Below, piece after piece: positions 1 to 45,930 of a DNA stretch of 64,000 nucleotides. Origin of the DNA: Anoplopoma fimbria (taxonomy: Eukaryota > Chordata > Actinopteri > Perciformes > Anoplopomatidae); assembly GCF_027596085.1 (NCBI RefSeq), contig NC_072470.1:1251307-1315306 (forward strand). Reading direction: 5' to 3'. The notes beneath the pieces are model-generated. The model did no database searches. It saw only the letters and a program-made list of their open reading frames with translations, and had not been told where the DNA came from. Position 1 is the first letter of the stretch; every line of letters begins with the position of its first letter. The position numbers and the translations under genes were made by a program.

Positions 1-190
1 GCCGGCCAATCAGCATCGAGGGCCTTCAGTGTCATGAACTAATCTATCATGAATATTCATGATATGTTTTTATGCAAAATAACATCTGTTTTCCAACAAC
101 ATGCCATCTGTTTGAGGGACTTTGTGATATTAAAACGCTGAGAGCTTTTAAAAGAACACTTGTGGTGGTCAGAAGGGGAGATCTACTGTG

Positions 191-246
<56 letters not shown>

Positions 247-468
247 GAAATAACAAAATAACAAAATACATACACTTCCTGTAAAAAAGTGTAAATCTTT
301 AAATATTTCATTTAACCTTAAAGATGTTTTTTAATAATAACTTTTTTTCCTATAAATCTTATTTTTATTTATAGAAATAATTTGGCTGCAAAAAGTTCTG
401 TTTTTTCCGCTCTTCAACAGGAAGTTGCGGCGGACTTTCAAACTAAAGTTTAAAAGCCTGAATCTGGA

Positions 469-510
469 CCAGGAGGAGGAGGAGGAGGAGGAGGAGGAGG
501 AGGAGGAGGA
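469..510. repeat. (GGA)n tract
   Basis: Fourteen GGA units in the left intergenic region. Similar tracts occur at 1,278-1,312, 1,401-1,430 (as CCT), 22,727-22,780, 31,322-31,349 (as CCT) and 33,137-33,170. Confidence 0.95.
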
Positions 511-1683
511 GCTGAGGGAGGTGTCGGGGTTTCAGCTGAGGGAGGTCAGCCGGGTCCTCCAGGTCTCGGCTCTCCGGAGGTTTGAGGATGGAGGTCCTCA
601 TTAAAACTCCGCCCCCATCGCTCTGCCCTCCTCCTCCTCCTCCTCCTCCTCTTCATCACCCCGCTCCACCTTCTGGGAGGACTCGCTCCGTAAACGTGTC
701 CAGGTGTCTGCTGACGGCTGGAGGGTTCTGATTAGAAACCTTCAGATCGTCTCCTCCTCATACTGTGGGTATTATTTATATGAGACACTTTAAAGTAAAA
801 GTACTACTATAATAAAACTATAATAAAACATCCTGATCATATTTAGTATTATTAATATGCAAAGTAACTGAAGCGGTCGGATAAATGTAGAATTATGAAG
901 CAGCATAAGAGAGAAATATTCAAGTAAAGTACAAGTACCTCATACCTGTAGAGTAAGAAGAGCACTGGGTGTGTTTGTTTCTGAAAAAAGGTATTTTGAT
1001 GTTGGGGAGAGCGTGACTGTCAGTAGTATTAAAAAATATCCCATTTCTTTGTGCTTATTACCAGTTTAGACGACTTTATTGAGCATCATGATATCTGATA
1101 TACGACATGGATCCATTGAGATAAATGATAAATGATCATATTGAACTCAAACTGGGAGTTAAGAATGTGATAAAGACGTCTGAACAGCGTACAGCCTCCA
1201 ACAACAAACCCTCCGTCAGAAACACCTGAACCTGAGGGGCAGCCATCTTTGATCCGGCACAACAGATCTGGACAGCAGAGGAGGAGGAGGAGGAGGAGGA
1301 GGAGGAGGAGGAGAAAGAAAACACTGGTTCTCCTGGAGAGTTCAAAGACGTAAAAACTAAAAAGATGGAGAACAAAGCAGCTCTGTTTGGAAAGAAGGCC
1401 GTCCTCCTCCTCCTCCTCCTCCTCCTCCTCCATTACCCGATGAAAACAGAGACATTTTACCTGAAATCATAAAAAGCTGATTTCTGCTCTCAGACTGCTC
1501 AGAAGAGCAATCAGAGAGAAGAAGGTTCCCCACAGAGTGGAGGTTTGGTGCTGCGGGGCGAGAACACAGACGTGGAACGTTCTCCTGATGCAACGCTGCT
1601 TTAACTTCATAAATCAACATTTTTCTGTGGTTCTTTACAAGCTGCTCCAACACCCCCCCCCCCCCCCCGTTCCTCCACATTAC

Positions 1684-2200
1684 AGCCCCGTTATGCAGCG
1701 CCAGCCTCGGCCTGTCGGCGGCTAATCACGGCGAGGATGATCGATGGTGTTTGTTTTGTGATGATGGAACGTAACCCCCCCGCCTGATGATAATTGTAAT
1801 AAAAAGGACGGATCAGGCCGGAGAACTTATTAAATTATCAGAGCATAATCTGCATTAATGGCTGCAGAGATGCAGTAGGAGGGGGGGGCTTGTTAGAGCC
1901 AGAGTCCACCTTCAAAAGACGCCCGTGCCCTTGCCTCCCCCTTCCTCCCCCCCCTCCTCAAAGAGAGGATGTCAGGCGTCACTTGACGGAGCAGACGGAC
2001 ATGAAGAGCTCTCTACTGTCCGACCACACATTAATTATTCCTTCACATATTTATGATGATTATGTGAAGTCATCTGTGAAGCTGAATGTTACATTTTATG
2101 AAGGAAAACATATTCGGGGAACGAGGGGTCCTCCTTCATATTCATTTATACGTCAATGCTTCAGACTGTTTATGAATTAATTTCCTGCAGAATATGTTCC
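1684..2200. other. Candidate conserved non-coding element (unverified)
   Basis: Unique, non-repetitive sequence in an otherwise simple-repeat-rich intergenic stretch. It has many homeodomain-type cores (GCTAATCACG, GATAATTGTAATAAA, GCATTAATGG, ACATTAATTATTCC) and no open frame of note. Texture resembles vertebrate developmental enhancers, but only alignment to other fish could show conservation. Confidence 0.25.
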
Positions 2201-2504
2201 TTAAAAATGCAGTTTGACTGGTAAACATTTGCATGAAATCAAAAATGAAAATATATATATTCTTCTTTTTGAGTATTTTCTTACTAACTTATTTTATGCA
2301 TCTTTAAATGCTGCTGAAGAAGACCATTCTGCAGCAGCTGAAAGCTCTGGAACATCCCCGACAGTGGACTGGATGTGTTGAGCATCATTTTATGAATATT
2401 TACCCCAAAAACACAACGGGACACTTTTGGTTTCTTCTGGTTTGGATCCAGAAAAAGAAATAAAAACACAGAAAAGAGGCTCTGCTGCTTTTAAGAGGAA
2501 AACA

Positions 2505-2649
<145 letters not shown>

Positions 2650-4099
2650 AGAGAGGCGGTCATGTGACCTCGGATCATCGGGAAACGCCGTCAATGCAGC
2701 AATCAGACATTTGAGGAGTTTACAGAGAAAAATGTCTGAATAAAGACTTCTAGAATATTAGTTTAAAAGGTGCAAAGGTTTGAAGATTTTATGGTGCAGA
2801 ATATATCCTATTTATATATATTTAAAAACAGATTGTTTAACCTTTAAAAAGGGATAGTTCACTTTCCTTTAAGAAAAGAGAATACTTTTTCTAACTTTCT
2901 TTTTACAGAAACAAAACTAAGAAAACACAGCAGAGGAATATGAGAGAAAGCTTCATAACTTTATATAACTCCAGTAAAAAGAAAACCTTTTTCTAAGAAC
3001 ACCTTTCATTGTTTCAGGTGAACTATGAGAGGAAGTTTAAGGTGACTTGAACTCAGTTCTTTAAATAATTTCTTCACTTTGTTGCTTTTTTAAAAATCAC
3101 ATTAACTTTCTTACAACTGCTCAAATAAAGAAAAGATGAAGATTGAAGACGCCTGGTGAATTAATCCAAACAGCCGTTAAAAACTCAAATATTTAGGAAA
3201 AGATTCAACCCTCATTTACAGAACAACCAATCATTTCATTTATTGCAAAATCTGATGTGATTGCAAACTAATTTTATGCAGTATTCACACTCTTTATTCT
3301 GTCTATATGTTAATGGAAAGATACAAATTGTGGGTTATTTAAATAGTTATAGAGGCTCCACACAAAGAGAGAAATAAACATAACTAATCACAGCCTCTAT
3401 AATAAATAAAAGGCAGTTTATTCCAGATCTAAATGGGATTTAATCCATTTCTGAAGCTGAATCAGGACTAAAACACCTAAGAGCAAACGTCCATAACGAT
3501 CAATCAAGTTCTAAAACCGTCCATTAAAGATGAAAGATGCAGGACGGAACAAGTTTAAGACGAGCTGGACAGGAAGTCCATGAGCACAACAAACCAGTAA
3601 GTGGCCCTTTATTGGGGATGTTACACTTTTGATAAACTCCTAAAATAATCCAGAAGAGCTGAGCAGACCTTCCTCTGATGAGCGACGTGTTTTAAGAGAA
3701 CAGAAGAAGAACTGGGTCTTAGTAAACCCTTAAAAGAAGACAGCGCCTCCTGGAGGATCACCTACCTGTCTAACAGGTAGGAGGAGGACATCCTGTCTCT
3801 CTGCAGCTCTGAAGCTCCCTCTAGAGGAGACAACCGGAACTACGTCTCTGTTTGAGACAAATACAAGACAACATTTTGATTGTAGTCCTTATCTGCTGCA
3901 ACAGAAAGAAAACTACAATATTTACATTATGATTAACTGTAGGAGACTTTAGTGAGTTTGTAGTTTTCATTCCGTCTCTGTGTTCTTTATGTAAACAGTT
4001 GTTCTTAATACTTCCTGGTGTCTGCAGCAGAGCGGCTCCTGTTCTGTTAAATAACCCTGATGAATAATGAAGACGTGAGTGGACAGTTAGAGTGGAGCT

Positions 4100-4678
4100 G
4101 ACAGGTCTCAGAGCAGCTCGGGGGAGACGACGGGGGAGACGGGGGAGTCTGATCCGCCTCCATATTCAGCAGGCGGATCAGCCCTGTTAAGTGGGGGGGC
4201 GGCGTCCTGGACCTCCGGGGGTCCGAGTCTCATCAGGTGAGTCCTCTAGGCCCCGCCTCCTCTGCAAACTGGAACTGACCCGGCGCTTCTGCCAGCCTCC
4301 GCCCGCGGCCCCTTCCCATCATGCACAGGGGCACGCGGCCAGCTCCCACGGGCCCCCCCGCTCGCTGCCCCGCCATCTGCCGTGATTTATAGAAAACGCC
4401 CGATGATTTATGGGCCAGTCATCTCACAATGAAGTTGCTCTCTTTCATTTACGCGACCTCCCGACCCGGCGTCACTCCCAGCCAGGTGGGGGGGGAGGAG
4501 GGGAGGAGGAAGGGGGAGGAGGAAGGGGGAGGAGGTGCTAATCAAACACTACGAGGGCCTTTAATGAAATTAACTTTCAACAGCGTGAGCTCGATGCTGA
4601 TGAGGCCTCGGCCAACACCGCCCCGCTCTGATGAACGAATCAAACGCCCCATTAGGAGCCAGTGATCCGGAGACGTGT
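4100..4678. other. Candidate conserved non-coding element (unverified)
   Basis: A GC-rich unique segment with dense motifs (TGATTTATAGAAAACGCCCG, TGATTTATGGGCCAGTCATC, GGCCTTTAATGAAATTAAC) that stops where the 22-bp minisatellite begins. The frames of about 64 and 78 codons inside it have low-complexity composition and no family features, so I do not call genes. Confidence 0.25.
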
Positions 4679-4679
4679 T

Positions 4680-7600
4680 TATAGAGAGAAGTCTCCTTAT
4701 AGTCACCTGAGTCACCTGAGTGTCTCCTTATAGTCACCTGAGTGTCTCCTTACAGTCACCTGAGTGTCTCCTTATAGTCACCTGAGTGTCTCCTCATAGT
4801 GTCTCCTTACAGTCACCTGAGTGTCTCCTCATAGTCACCTGAGTGTCTCCTCACAGTGTCTCCTCACAGTCACCTGAGTGTCTCCTTATAGTCACATGAG
4901 TGTCTCCTCACAGTCACCTGAGTGTCTCCTCATAGTCACCTGAGTGTCTCCTCATAGTCACCTGAGTGTCTCCTTATAGTCACCTGAGTGTCTCCTCATG
5001 AGTGTCTCCTTATAGTCACCTGAGTGTCTCCTTATAGTGTCTCCTTATAGTCACCTGAGTGAGTGTCTCCTTATAGTGTCTCCTTATAGTCACCTGAGTG
5101 TCTCCTTCATAGTGTCTCCTTATAGTCACCTGAGTGTCTCCTTATAGTCACCTGAGTGTCTCCTTATAGTCACCTGAGTGTCTCCTTACAGTCACCTGAG
5201 TGTCTCCTTATAGTCATAGTGTCTCCTTATAGTCACCTGAGTGTCTCCTTATAGTCACCTGAGTGTCTCCTTAGTCACCTGAGTGTCTCCTTATAGTGTC
5301 TCCTCATATTCACCTGAGTGTCTCCTTATAGTGTCTCCTTATAGTCACCTGAGTGTCTCCTTATGGTCACCTGAGTGTCTCCTTACAGTGTCTCCTCACA
5401 GTCACCTGAGTGTCTACAGTCACCTGAGTGTCTCCTTATGGTCACCTGAGTGTCTCCTCACAGTGTCTCCTCACAGTCACCTGAGTGTCTCCTCATAGTC
5501 ACCTGAGTGTCTCCTCATAGTCACCTGAGTGTCACCTGAGTGTCTCCTTATAGTCACATGAGTGTCTCCTCACAGTCACATGAGTGTCTCCTCAGTCACC
5601 TGAGTGTCTCCTCATAGTCACCTGAGTGTCTCCTTATAGTCACCTGAGTGTCTCCTTATAGTGTCTCCTTATAGTCACCTGAGTGTCTCCTTATAGTGTC
5701 TCCTATAGTCACCTGAGTGTCTCCTTAGTGTCTCCTTATAGTCACCTAGTGTCTCCTTATAGTCACCTGAGTGTCTCCTTATAGTGTCTCAGTCACCTGA
5801 GTGTCTCCTTACAGTCACCTGAGTGTCTCCTTATAGTCACCTGAGTGTCTCCTTATGTCTCCTCATGAGTCAGTCACCTGAGTGTCACCTGAGTGTCTCC
5901 TTATAGTCACCTGAGTGTCTCCTTATAGTCACCTGAGTGTCTCCTTACAGTCACCTGAGTGTCTCCTTATAGTGTCTCCTCATAGTCACCTGAGTGTCTC
6001 CTCATAGTCACCTGAGTGTCTCCTTATAGTCACCTGAGTGTCTCCTCATAGTCACCTGAGTGTCTCCAGTCACAGTCACCTGAGTGTCTCCTCACAGTCA
6101 CCTGAGTGTCTCCTTACAGTGTCTCCTTACAGTCACCTGAGTGTCTCCTCACAGTCACCTGAGTGTCTCCTCACAGTCACCTGAGTGTCTCCTCACAGTC
6201 ACCTGAGTGTCTCCTTACAGTCACCTGAGTGTCTCCTTATAGTCACCTGAGTGTCTCCTCACAGTCACCTGAGTGTCTCCTTATAGTCACCTGAGTGTCT
6301 CCTTATAGTCACCTGAGTGTCTCCTTACAGTCACCTGAGTGTCTCCTCACAGTCACCTGAGTGTCTCCTTATAGTCACCTGAGTGTCTCCTTACAGTCAC
6401 CCTAGTCACCTGAGTGTCTCCTTATAGTCACCTGAGTGTCTCCTTATAGTCACCTGAGTGTCTCCTCACAGTCACCTGAGTGTCTCCTCATAGTCACCTG
6501 AGTGTCTCCTTACAGTCACCTGAGTGTCTCCTTATAGTCACCTGAGTGTCTCCTTACAGTCACCTGAGTGTCTCCTTATAGTCACCTGAGTGTCTCCTTA
6601 TAGTCACCTGAGTGTCTCCTTATAGTCACCTGAGTGTCTCCTTACAGTGTCTCCTCACAGTCACCTGAGTGTCTCCTCAGTCACCTGAGTGTCTCCTTAC
6701 AGTCACCTGAGTGTCTCCTTATAGTCACCTGAGTGTCTCCTCACAGTCACCTGAGTGTCTCCTCATAGTCACCTGAGTGTCTCCTTACAGTCACCTGAGT
6801 GTCTCCTCACAGTCACCTGAGTGTCTCCTCATAGTCACCTGAGTGTCTCCTTATAGTCACCTGAGTGTCTCCTCATAGTCACCTGAGTGTCTCCTTATAG
6901 TCACCTGAGTGTCTCCTATAGTGTCTCCTTATAGTCACCTGAGTGTCTCCTTATAGTGTCTCCTTATAGTCACCTGAGTGTCTCCTTATAGTGTCTCCTT
7001 ATAGTCACCTGAGTGTCTCCTTATAGTGTCTCCTTATAGTCACCTGAGTGTCTCCTACAGTACCTGAGTGTCTCCTTATAGTCACCTGAGTGTCTCCTTA
7101 TAGTCACCTGAGTGTCTCCTTATAGTCACCTGAGTGTCTCCTCACAGTCACCTGAGTGTCTCCTTACAGTCACCTGAGTGTCTCCTTACAGTCACCTGAG
7201 TGTCTCCTTATAGTCACCTGAGTGTCTCCTTATAGTCACCTGAGTGTCTCCTTATAGTCACCTGAGTGTCTCCTTACAGTCACCTGAGTGTCTCCTCACA
7301 GTCACCTGAGTGTCTCCTTATAGTCACCTGAGTGTCTCCTCATAGTCACCTGAGTGTCTCCTCACAGTCACCTGAGTGTCTCCTTACAGTGTCTCCTTAC
7401 AGTCACCTGAGTGTCTCCTCACAGTCACCTGAGTGTCTCCTTATAGTCTGAGTGTCTCCTTACAGTGTCTCCTTATAGTCACCTGAGTGTCTCTGAGTGT
7501 CTCCTCACAGTCACCTGAGTGTCTCCTTACAGTCACCTGAGTGTCTCCTCACAGTCACCTGAGTGTCTCCTTATAGTGTCTCCTTATAGTCACCTGAGTG

Positions 7601-7705
7601 TCTCCTTACAGTGTCTCCTTATAGTCACCTGAGTGTCTCCTTACAGTGTCTCCTTACAGTCACCTGAGTGTCTCCTTATGGTCACCTGAGTGTCTCCTTA
7701 TAGTT
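4680..7705. repeat. Minisatellite, 22-bp unit AGTCACCTGAGTGTCTCCTTAT
   Basis: About 3 kb of head-to-tail copies (roughly 130). Variation is mainly TTATAG, TTACAG, CTCATAG or CTCACAG at the unit ends, plus shortened units lacking the CACCTGAG part. It lies between genes, 4 kb beyond the clasp1 3' end. Almost every full unit contains an E-box CACCTG. Confidence 0.97.
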
Positions 7706-8609
7706 CATGTAATTAATATATATATTTTTTTTATTGTTAAAGATTAAACTTGTGTTGTTGTATTTTTATGTTGTTGTTTTGTCCTCATTTATTTCATTCA
7801 GGGTGGACAAAATAATAGAAACACCCACTCAAACTGATGATTAAATTGATTTACTGCAGAAAAACTCTTGATATTTAGTTAAAATATTATTTTATATTAA
7901 GATTCATTTGATTTCTCAGTGGATCAGAATGAAATATATAAATATTTATATCATTGACATTTTATTTTCCTTCTTTGGAGCTCTTTAATAAATAAAGTGA
8001 AAGTCTTACTGTTCATGGGGGTCTGTAGGGGTCAGCAGAAGTCCTGAGTCCACATCCTGAGCTGAGCCAGGAACAGAGGAACAGTCACAGGTTCGATCCC
8101 CACTGCAGCAAAATGTCTCCACCTGACACAGAAAGAGCAACAAAAGCAGATTAATGGACAGAAACAGCTTCATTAAACACAGAGCTGAGAGCGCCCTCTG
8201 GTGGAGGTCTGCTTTACTATTCTTATTTTATTTGATTATTTCTTTATTTGACACAGAATTGTTAACTATTAACAACTTAATGAAACATATGAACTCACCA
8301 TTCATCCATTCAGAACATTTAAAGGGTTAAATGTCTTAAAATGAGCTTTGTTTCATGATAATCAGTCTTCAGCTCCTCTGGCTCCTGATTGATCCAGGTG
8401 TGTCTAATTAACAACATGCAGGTTCTTCACGCAAAGGCACCTGGGAAGTGTAGTTCAAATGTGTAGTTTCCAAGAAGCTCCACAGAAACAGTAGTCAGAT
8501 CTTTGACTTCAATAAAAGTACCACAATAATGTATACTTACTAGTAGCAACTGGTACTTCAAAGTACTTATCCTGCAGTATTTATTAATAGTATTTATAGA
8601 ATCATTATG

Positions 8610-8921
8610 TATCCCTGAGATGTAGTACAGTAAAAACTACAATATTTTGAGATTAAGTACAAAGTATTTACCTCTGAGATGTAGTAAAAACTACAATATT
8701 TACTCTGAGATGTAGTAAAAAGTACAATATTTACTCTGAGATGTAGTACAGTAAAAAGTACAATATGTACCTCTGAGATGTAGTACAGTAAAAAGTACAA
8801 CATTTACTATGAGATGTAGTACATTAAAAAGTACAATATGTACCTCTGAGATGTAGTACATTAAAAAGTACAATATGTACCTCTGAGGTGTAGTACAGTA
8901 AAAAGTACAATATTTACATAT
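8610..8921. repeat. Short tandem repeat with TCTGAGATGTAGTACAGTA units
   Basis: Seven to nine imperfect copies of a 30-40-bp unit (TACCTCTGAGATGTAGTACA, GTAAAAAGTACAATATT). It is intergenic, just beyond the proposed clasp1 poly(A) site. Confidence 0.75.
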
Positions 8922-9099
8922 AAATATATATAAATATTACACAAAATGTGATTTATCTTATTTGATTTAATTAATCATTATTTACTTATTGATCATTTTG
9001 AAGTTTTTGATCATTATATACTATAATATTATATAAATATTATATTAAAATATAAATACAATAAAATATATTATTGAGACAAATAAGGACAAAGACAAG

Positions 9100-9203
9100 A
9101 AGATAGAAGTCTGACGGTTTATTTCAAGTTCTGCAAAGTCTAAACATGTAAATATATATATATACACAGTAAAACATAAATATAGTGTAGCGTGGAGTAA
9201 AAC

Positions 9204-9239
<36 letters not shown>

Positions 9240-10540
9240 TAAACAGGAGCCATGCGTCGTGAGCGTTCATATTTACAGCTCTTTAGTGAAGCAGCAGCAT
9301 GGTTAGTTCAGGTGAGGCACACATTCAGGAAATAACAGCTTCGACTTCGTTTGACACGGATTCATGCGGACGTCTTTCACAAGTTGTACTTTTATTAAAC
9401 GTGTACAAAAAGAAGTAAAGGGAACTCTGGAGTACTTCTACATTCAGTCCAGAGGTACAAAGTACATTAACAGTCTGAAGAGGAGGTATAAGGCCCAGAC
9501 TCCTTCAGGGACTTCAGTTTTATTCACCTTCCTGCTGATTGATGCCGCTCTGCTCTGTGAATATGAAGCCGCTTAGCTTAGCTTAGCATAAAGACTGTAA
9601 ACGGGGGAAACAGCTAGCCTCATTTGTCTCATCTGTAGCTGAATTAAGAAATAAACATTTAGTTCAGTTTACATAGAAATATTTTACCAGAACTCTAAAG
9701 AGAAATTGATTAATTGATTTGTTGTTTGACAGAAAATCAATTAACCAATTTTGATAATTGGTTAATTGTTGGAGTCATTTTTTGTGAATATGTGAATATT
9801 TATGTTTATCAGCAGCATTACAGATAAACTCATGACTCTTGGTAGAAGGAAGAACCTTTTAAAGGGATAAACTAATTATTTTAAACATTTGTTAGCGTTG
9901 TGAATTCGTGCTGCGTTCATGTGTTGTAGGAATAATGGGAAAAATGAGATCGAGAAGTCGGAGCAGCGTTTTGTTTAAACTCTCTGAGCTTTTTGTAGCG
10001 TCCGCGTTTTTTAATCGATACAAACAAAAGGTCACGCACACATCAAAGTCTGCAGAACTACTTCCCAACTTTGGAAAACAGGATTATCCCAGGAGCACTT
10101 GAACGCACCATTTGCTTTAAACACTTTAAACATTAAAAAACAACAAATTATTGCAGAAAATAACTTTTTAGACCAGTTGATAATATAAAGTAACAGCTTC
10201 ATATTCACATGAGAGCGGTATTAATCTTTGATCCTCCCTGTAGCGTTTGTTTTAGCCTCCCTCGTGTGCCTGATGGGTGGAGCTTAGCACCAGGAAGCTC
10301 AACCAGGCGTTTGTTAGTGTTGAAACAAGCAGCAGTAACATTTAAAAACATGAACACGCGGTTTAGTTTACAGTGTTCCACCTGAACTTTATTGCTGAAG
10401 ATCTCTCTCACGTTTAATAATCAATAATTATCTAATCATTCAGATTGTCGGTCAGATTTAAGTCGTTTCACATTCAGTTTGAACTCTTTAAAACAGAAAC
10501 AGTCACATTATGAGACTTTTAGGGGACTTTTGAACTGTAG

Positions 10541-10576
<36 letters not shown>

Positions 10577-11939
10577 GTATTTATATTACAGTATTTAAGG
10601 GAAACTTCAGTGTTATAAAACCATTAAAACCATTAAACTCCCAGTTTAAACAACTTTAGCTTCACTCAGTAACTCGTGTGAACTTTCATTTTTCAAAATC
10701 CAATTTTAAATATATAAATATTGATGTAACGCTTATCAGTTTCATTTCCATTTAAATCAATAAACTTTTATCAAATACATTTAAATTGAAGATTTTTTAT
10801 TTTACTACATTGACAAAGAAAACTTATTTAAAATCTTCTTTTCTTTACATAAAAAATATTCTTATAGTTTTAACAGCGGTGTGTTTGGTCCCATTATAAA
10901 ACAACAACTATCTAACTAACTGGCATAAATATTTATTGATCCCAATATTATTATAATTTTGTTTAACAAAAAATAAATGTCAAACATTATTAATAATACT
11001 TTGATTTAAATTGAAGTAATGATATTAATAAATGAAACGTATAAAATATACATAATAAATAATAAAAAGATAATTTTGTTGTTTTTACATGAATATAATC
11101 AGATGTTTTAATCAGATATTACATTAAAATTACTAAATAATTATAATCTGGTGATAAAACTAAACTAAGAGTTTTATTTTGTTGCAGAGTTGATCAATAA
11201 AAACCTAAAAATACTTAATTCTGCATGTTGTAATTAAATGAAACTTGATTTAAATGATTCACGAGCTAACAAACGCAACATGCATGAGATAATTTATATT
11301 GTTTATATATTATGAGTCTGCAAAAACATCTGGTAGATATTTGAATGGAGATTAATTAAGACAGTTAAATGTTAAAAAGTGTATTTTAGATGATTAAACA
11401 GGAAATGAACTGATAAGTGTCACACAGAACTAATGAAGTTCTTCTTTAAATAAACACTGATGGTGATTGGCCCCAAAATATTCAAACTCTGAAGCACTTC
11501 TCATCATTGGCCAGCCAAATGATCGGTCCAAACTAACAGGAAGTTGGATTTCACAGTTTTTTTTTTTGAGTATTTTTACTACAGTGTTGCTTTTCTTTAA
11601 GGTGGATGAGGTTCAGGAGAAACAGAAACATAAAAACATACATTCAATATAGAAGAAGGTCTGATGTGTCGAAGCAAAACTAAATATTAAAGATAAATAA
11701 AAAATACTGACGGGTTTCCTCCTGCTCCGTTTGAACTCTTAAAGGTTAAAGGAAGCGGTCCGGATGCTACGCTAACAATAACGCTCAGAAACCTGGTTCA
11801 GGATCATCACCTGGTTTCCAGCGTCGATGGAAGATTTAAGTTTTAAGGCTGGTGAGACGGAGGAGGATCAGCTCTCCTCCTAAAGACGAAGCAGCTCCAG
11901 GAATGGGAGGAACGCTGGAGATGATCGGTGGAGGAGGAT
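9100..11939 (-). other. clasp1: Probable clasp1 3'UTR
   Basis: After the TAG at 11,940 there is no further clasp1-like coding sequence. The first strong far-downstream AATAAA on the minus strand is at 9,118-9,123, giving a 2.8-kb 3'UTR, similar in size to mammalian CLASP1. Other AATAAA-like signals occur inside, so shorter forms are possible. The region is AT-rich and contains an ATT-type trinucleotide tract (9,205-9,240), a perfect 13-bp inverted repeat (9,738-9,768) and a TA tract (10,544-10,572). Confidence 0.5.
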
Positions 11940-44570
<32,631 letters not shown>

Positions 44571-44860
44571 TCAAGACTCCCAGCTGGTCGTTGTGTCCCC
44601 CCTCACCGTCTCCAGGAGCTGCTGCAGCTTTCTCCGCCGGTTCTGGTCCCTAAGAGGCGGCTGCTGATGGAGGATGAGCCGCTATGAGCACCGTGACCTC
44701 CCGCTGTGCAGCCACACTGTGCTGCATGCTCCTGTTCAAACACAACGAGGGGGACGTTTACAAACTAGATCCTACCAAACACACTTGTCAAGAAGGCCAG
44801 CAGTGATCTTTAATGATCTTTAATGAGATGCATATGTAACATGAATGATCATTCATTTAG

Positions 44861-45150
44861 CCGGGGCGGCTGTGGCGTAGTGGAGAGCAAGGTAGTTCTC
44901 CAATCAGAGGGTCGGTGGTTCGATACCCGGCTTCGGCAGTCGATGTGTCCTTGGGCAAGACACTTAACCCCAAGTTGCTCCTGAAGGCCATCGGTGTGGA
45001 CTGGATGATGAATGTTAGTTAGAGTCTGATGGTGGCACCTTGATGGTAGCCTGTCATCAGTGTGTGAATGGGTGAATGATATGTAACATACTACTGACTG
45101 TAAGTCGCTTTGGAGAAAAGCCTCTGCTAAATGACTGTAATGTAATGTAT
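44861..45150 (+). mobile_element. tRNA-derived SINE with LINE-type tail
   Basis: A Pol III promoter is visible: A-box-like TGGCGTAGTGG (44,873-44,883) and B-box GGTTCGATACC (44,917-44,927). A body follows with the phrase CCTTGGGCAAGACACTTAAC, common in teleost SINEs, and a 3' part TAAGTCGCTTTGGAGAAAAG...TCTGCTAAATGACTG ending in TAATG repeats. This tail resembles the LINE-derived tail of V-SINE-type elements. It is inserted within copies of a roughly 31-bp minisatellite. Clear target duplications were not resolved. Confidence 0.82.
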
Positions 45151-45600
45151 GTAATATGCATCTCATTATATGTAACATGAATGATCTATAATGAGATGCA
45201 TAAGTAACATGATTGATCCATAATGAGATGCATATGTAACATGATTGATCATATGCATCTCATTATATGTAACATGATTGATCCATAATGAGATGCATAA
45301 GTAACATGATTGATCTATAATGAGATGCATAAGTCACATGAATGATCTATAATGAGATGCATAAGTAACATGATTGATCTATAATGAGATGCATAAGTCA
45401 CATGATTGATCTATAATGAGATGCATAAGTCACATGATTGATCCATAATGAGATGCATAAGTCACATGATTGATCTATAATGAGATGCATAAGTCACATG
45501 ATTGATCATATGCATCTCATTATAAGTAACATGATTGATCATATGCATCTCATTATAAGTAACATGATTGATCTATAATGAGATGCATATGTCACATGAC
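45151..45600. repeat. Minisatellite of about 31-bp units with internal inversions
   Basis: Units read GATCTATAATGAGATGCATA followed by AGTCACATGATT, with a few in reverse orientation (CATATGCATCTCATTAT at about 45,248, 45,508 and 45,540), producing palindromic junctions. A few units also flank the left side of the SINE at 44,800-44,860. Confidence 0.85.
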
Positions 45601-45651
45601 TGCTCATAAGCCCCGCCCCGCAGACACTAGCCCCGCCCCTCGTAGACTTAC

Positions 45652-45930
45652 CTGCCCAGGTGACCCTCCAGCCCCAGCAGTGTGTTTAGCAGTTAGCTCC
45701 TCCAGTTAGCCACATTAGCTGCTAGCTCTCCTCTCAGCCGGTGACCGGATGCGACGCCGCCCTGCAGACTCCCGGGTCCCCGTCCTCCTCTGAGCACGTT
45801 GAACACTTTATACTGAATGCTGAAGGTGTTTTAAAGTGTAAAACACTCAGCTGGAGCTCCACCAGCCGCTCAGTGAGGTTAAAAGAAGACCAGACTCTTG
45901 ATTCGCGTTAGTAAGTCACAGCGTGGCCCG
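45652..45930 (-). other. clasp1: clasp1 non-coding first exon and promoter segment (approximate)
   Basis: On the minus strand a consensus donor (GGGCAG|GTAAGT) lies at 45,652/45,651, and the matching acceptor of exon 2 lies at 44,732 (exon 2 spans 44370-44731, with 161 nt of 5'UTR). The sequence upstream of the donor is GC-rich, unlike the surrounding AT-rich DNA, and has no ATG-led clasp1-like frame, as expected for a 5'UTR exon. Two CCCCGCCC GC boxes lie just inside intron 1 (45,611-45,640). The transcription start cannot be fixed from sequence. The upstream part (45,831-46,002) is the unit that is repeated in the neighbouring array. Confidence 0.55.

Noticed and set aside
5283..5498. 71-codon plus-strand frame
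   Set aside because: Translation of the 22-bp minisatellite; no independent coding evidence.
4680..7705. CRISPR-like array
   Set aside because: A vertebrate tandem repeat: units are contiguous without unique spacers of constant length.
8030..8160. tRNA or SINE fragment with GGTTCGATCCCCAC
   Set aside because: Only a B-box-like phrase is present; there is no A box, acceptor-stem pairing or SINE body.
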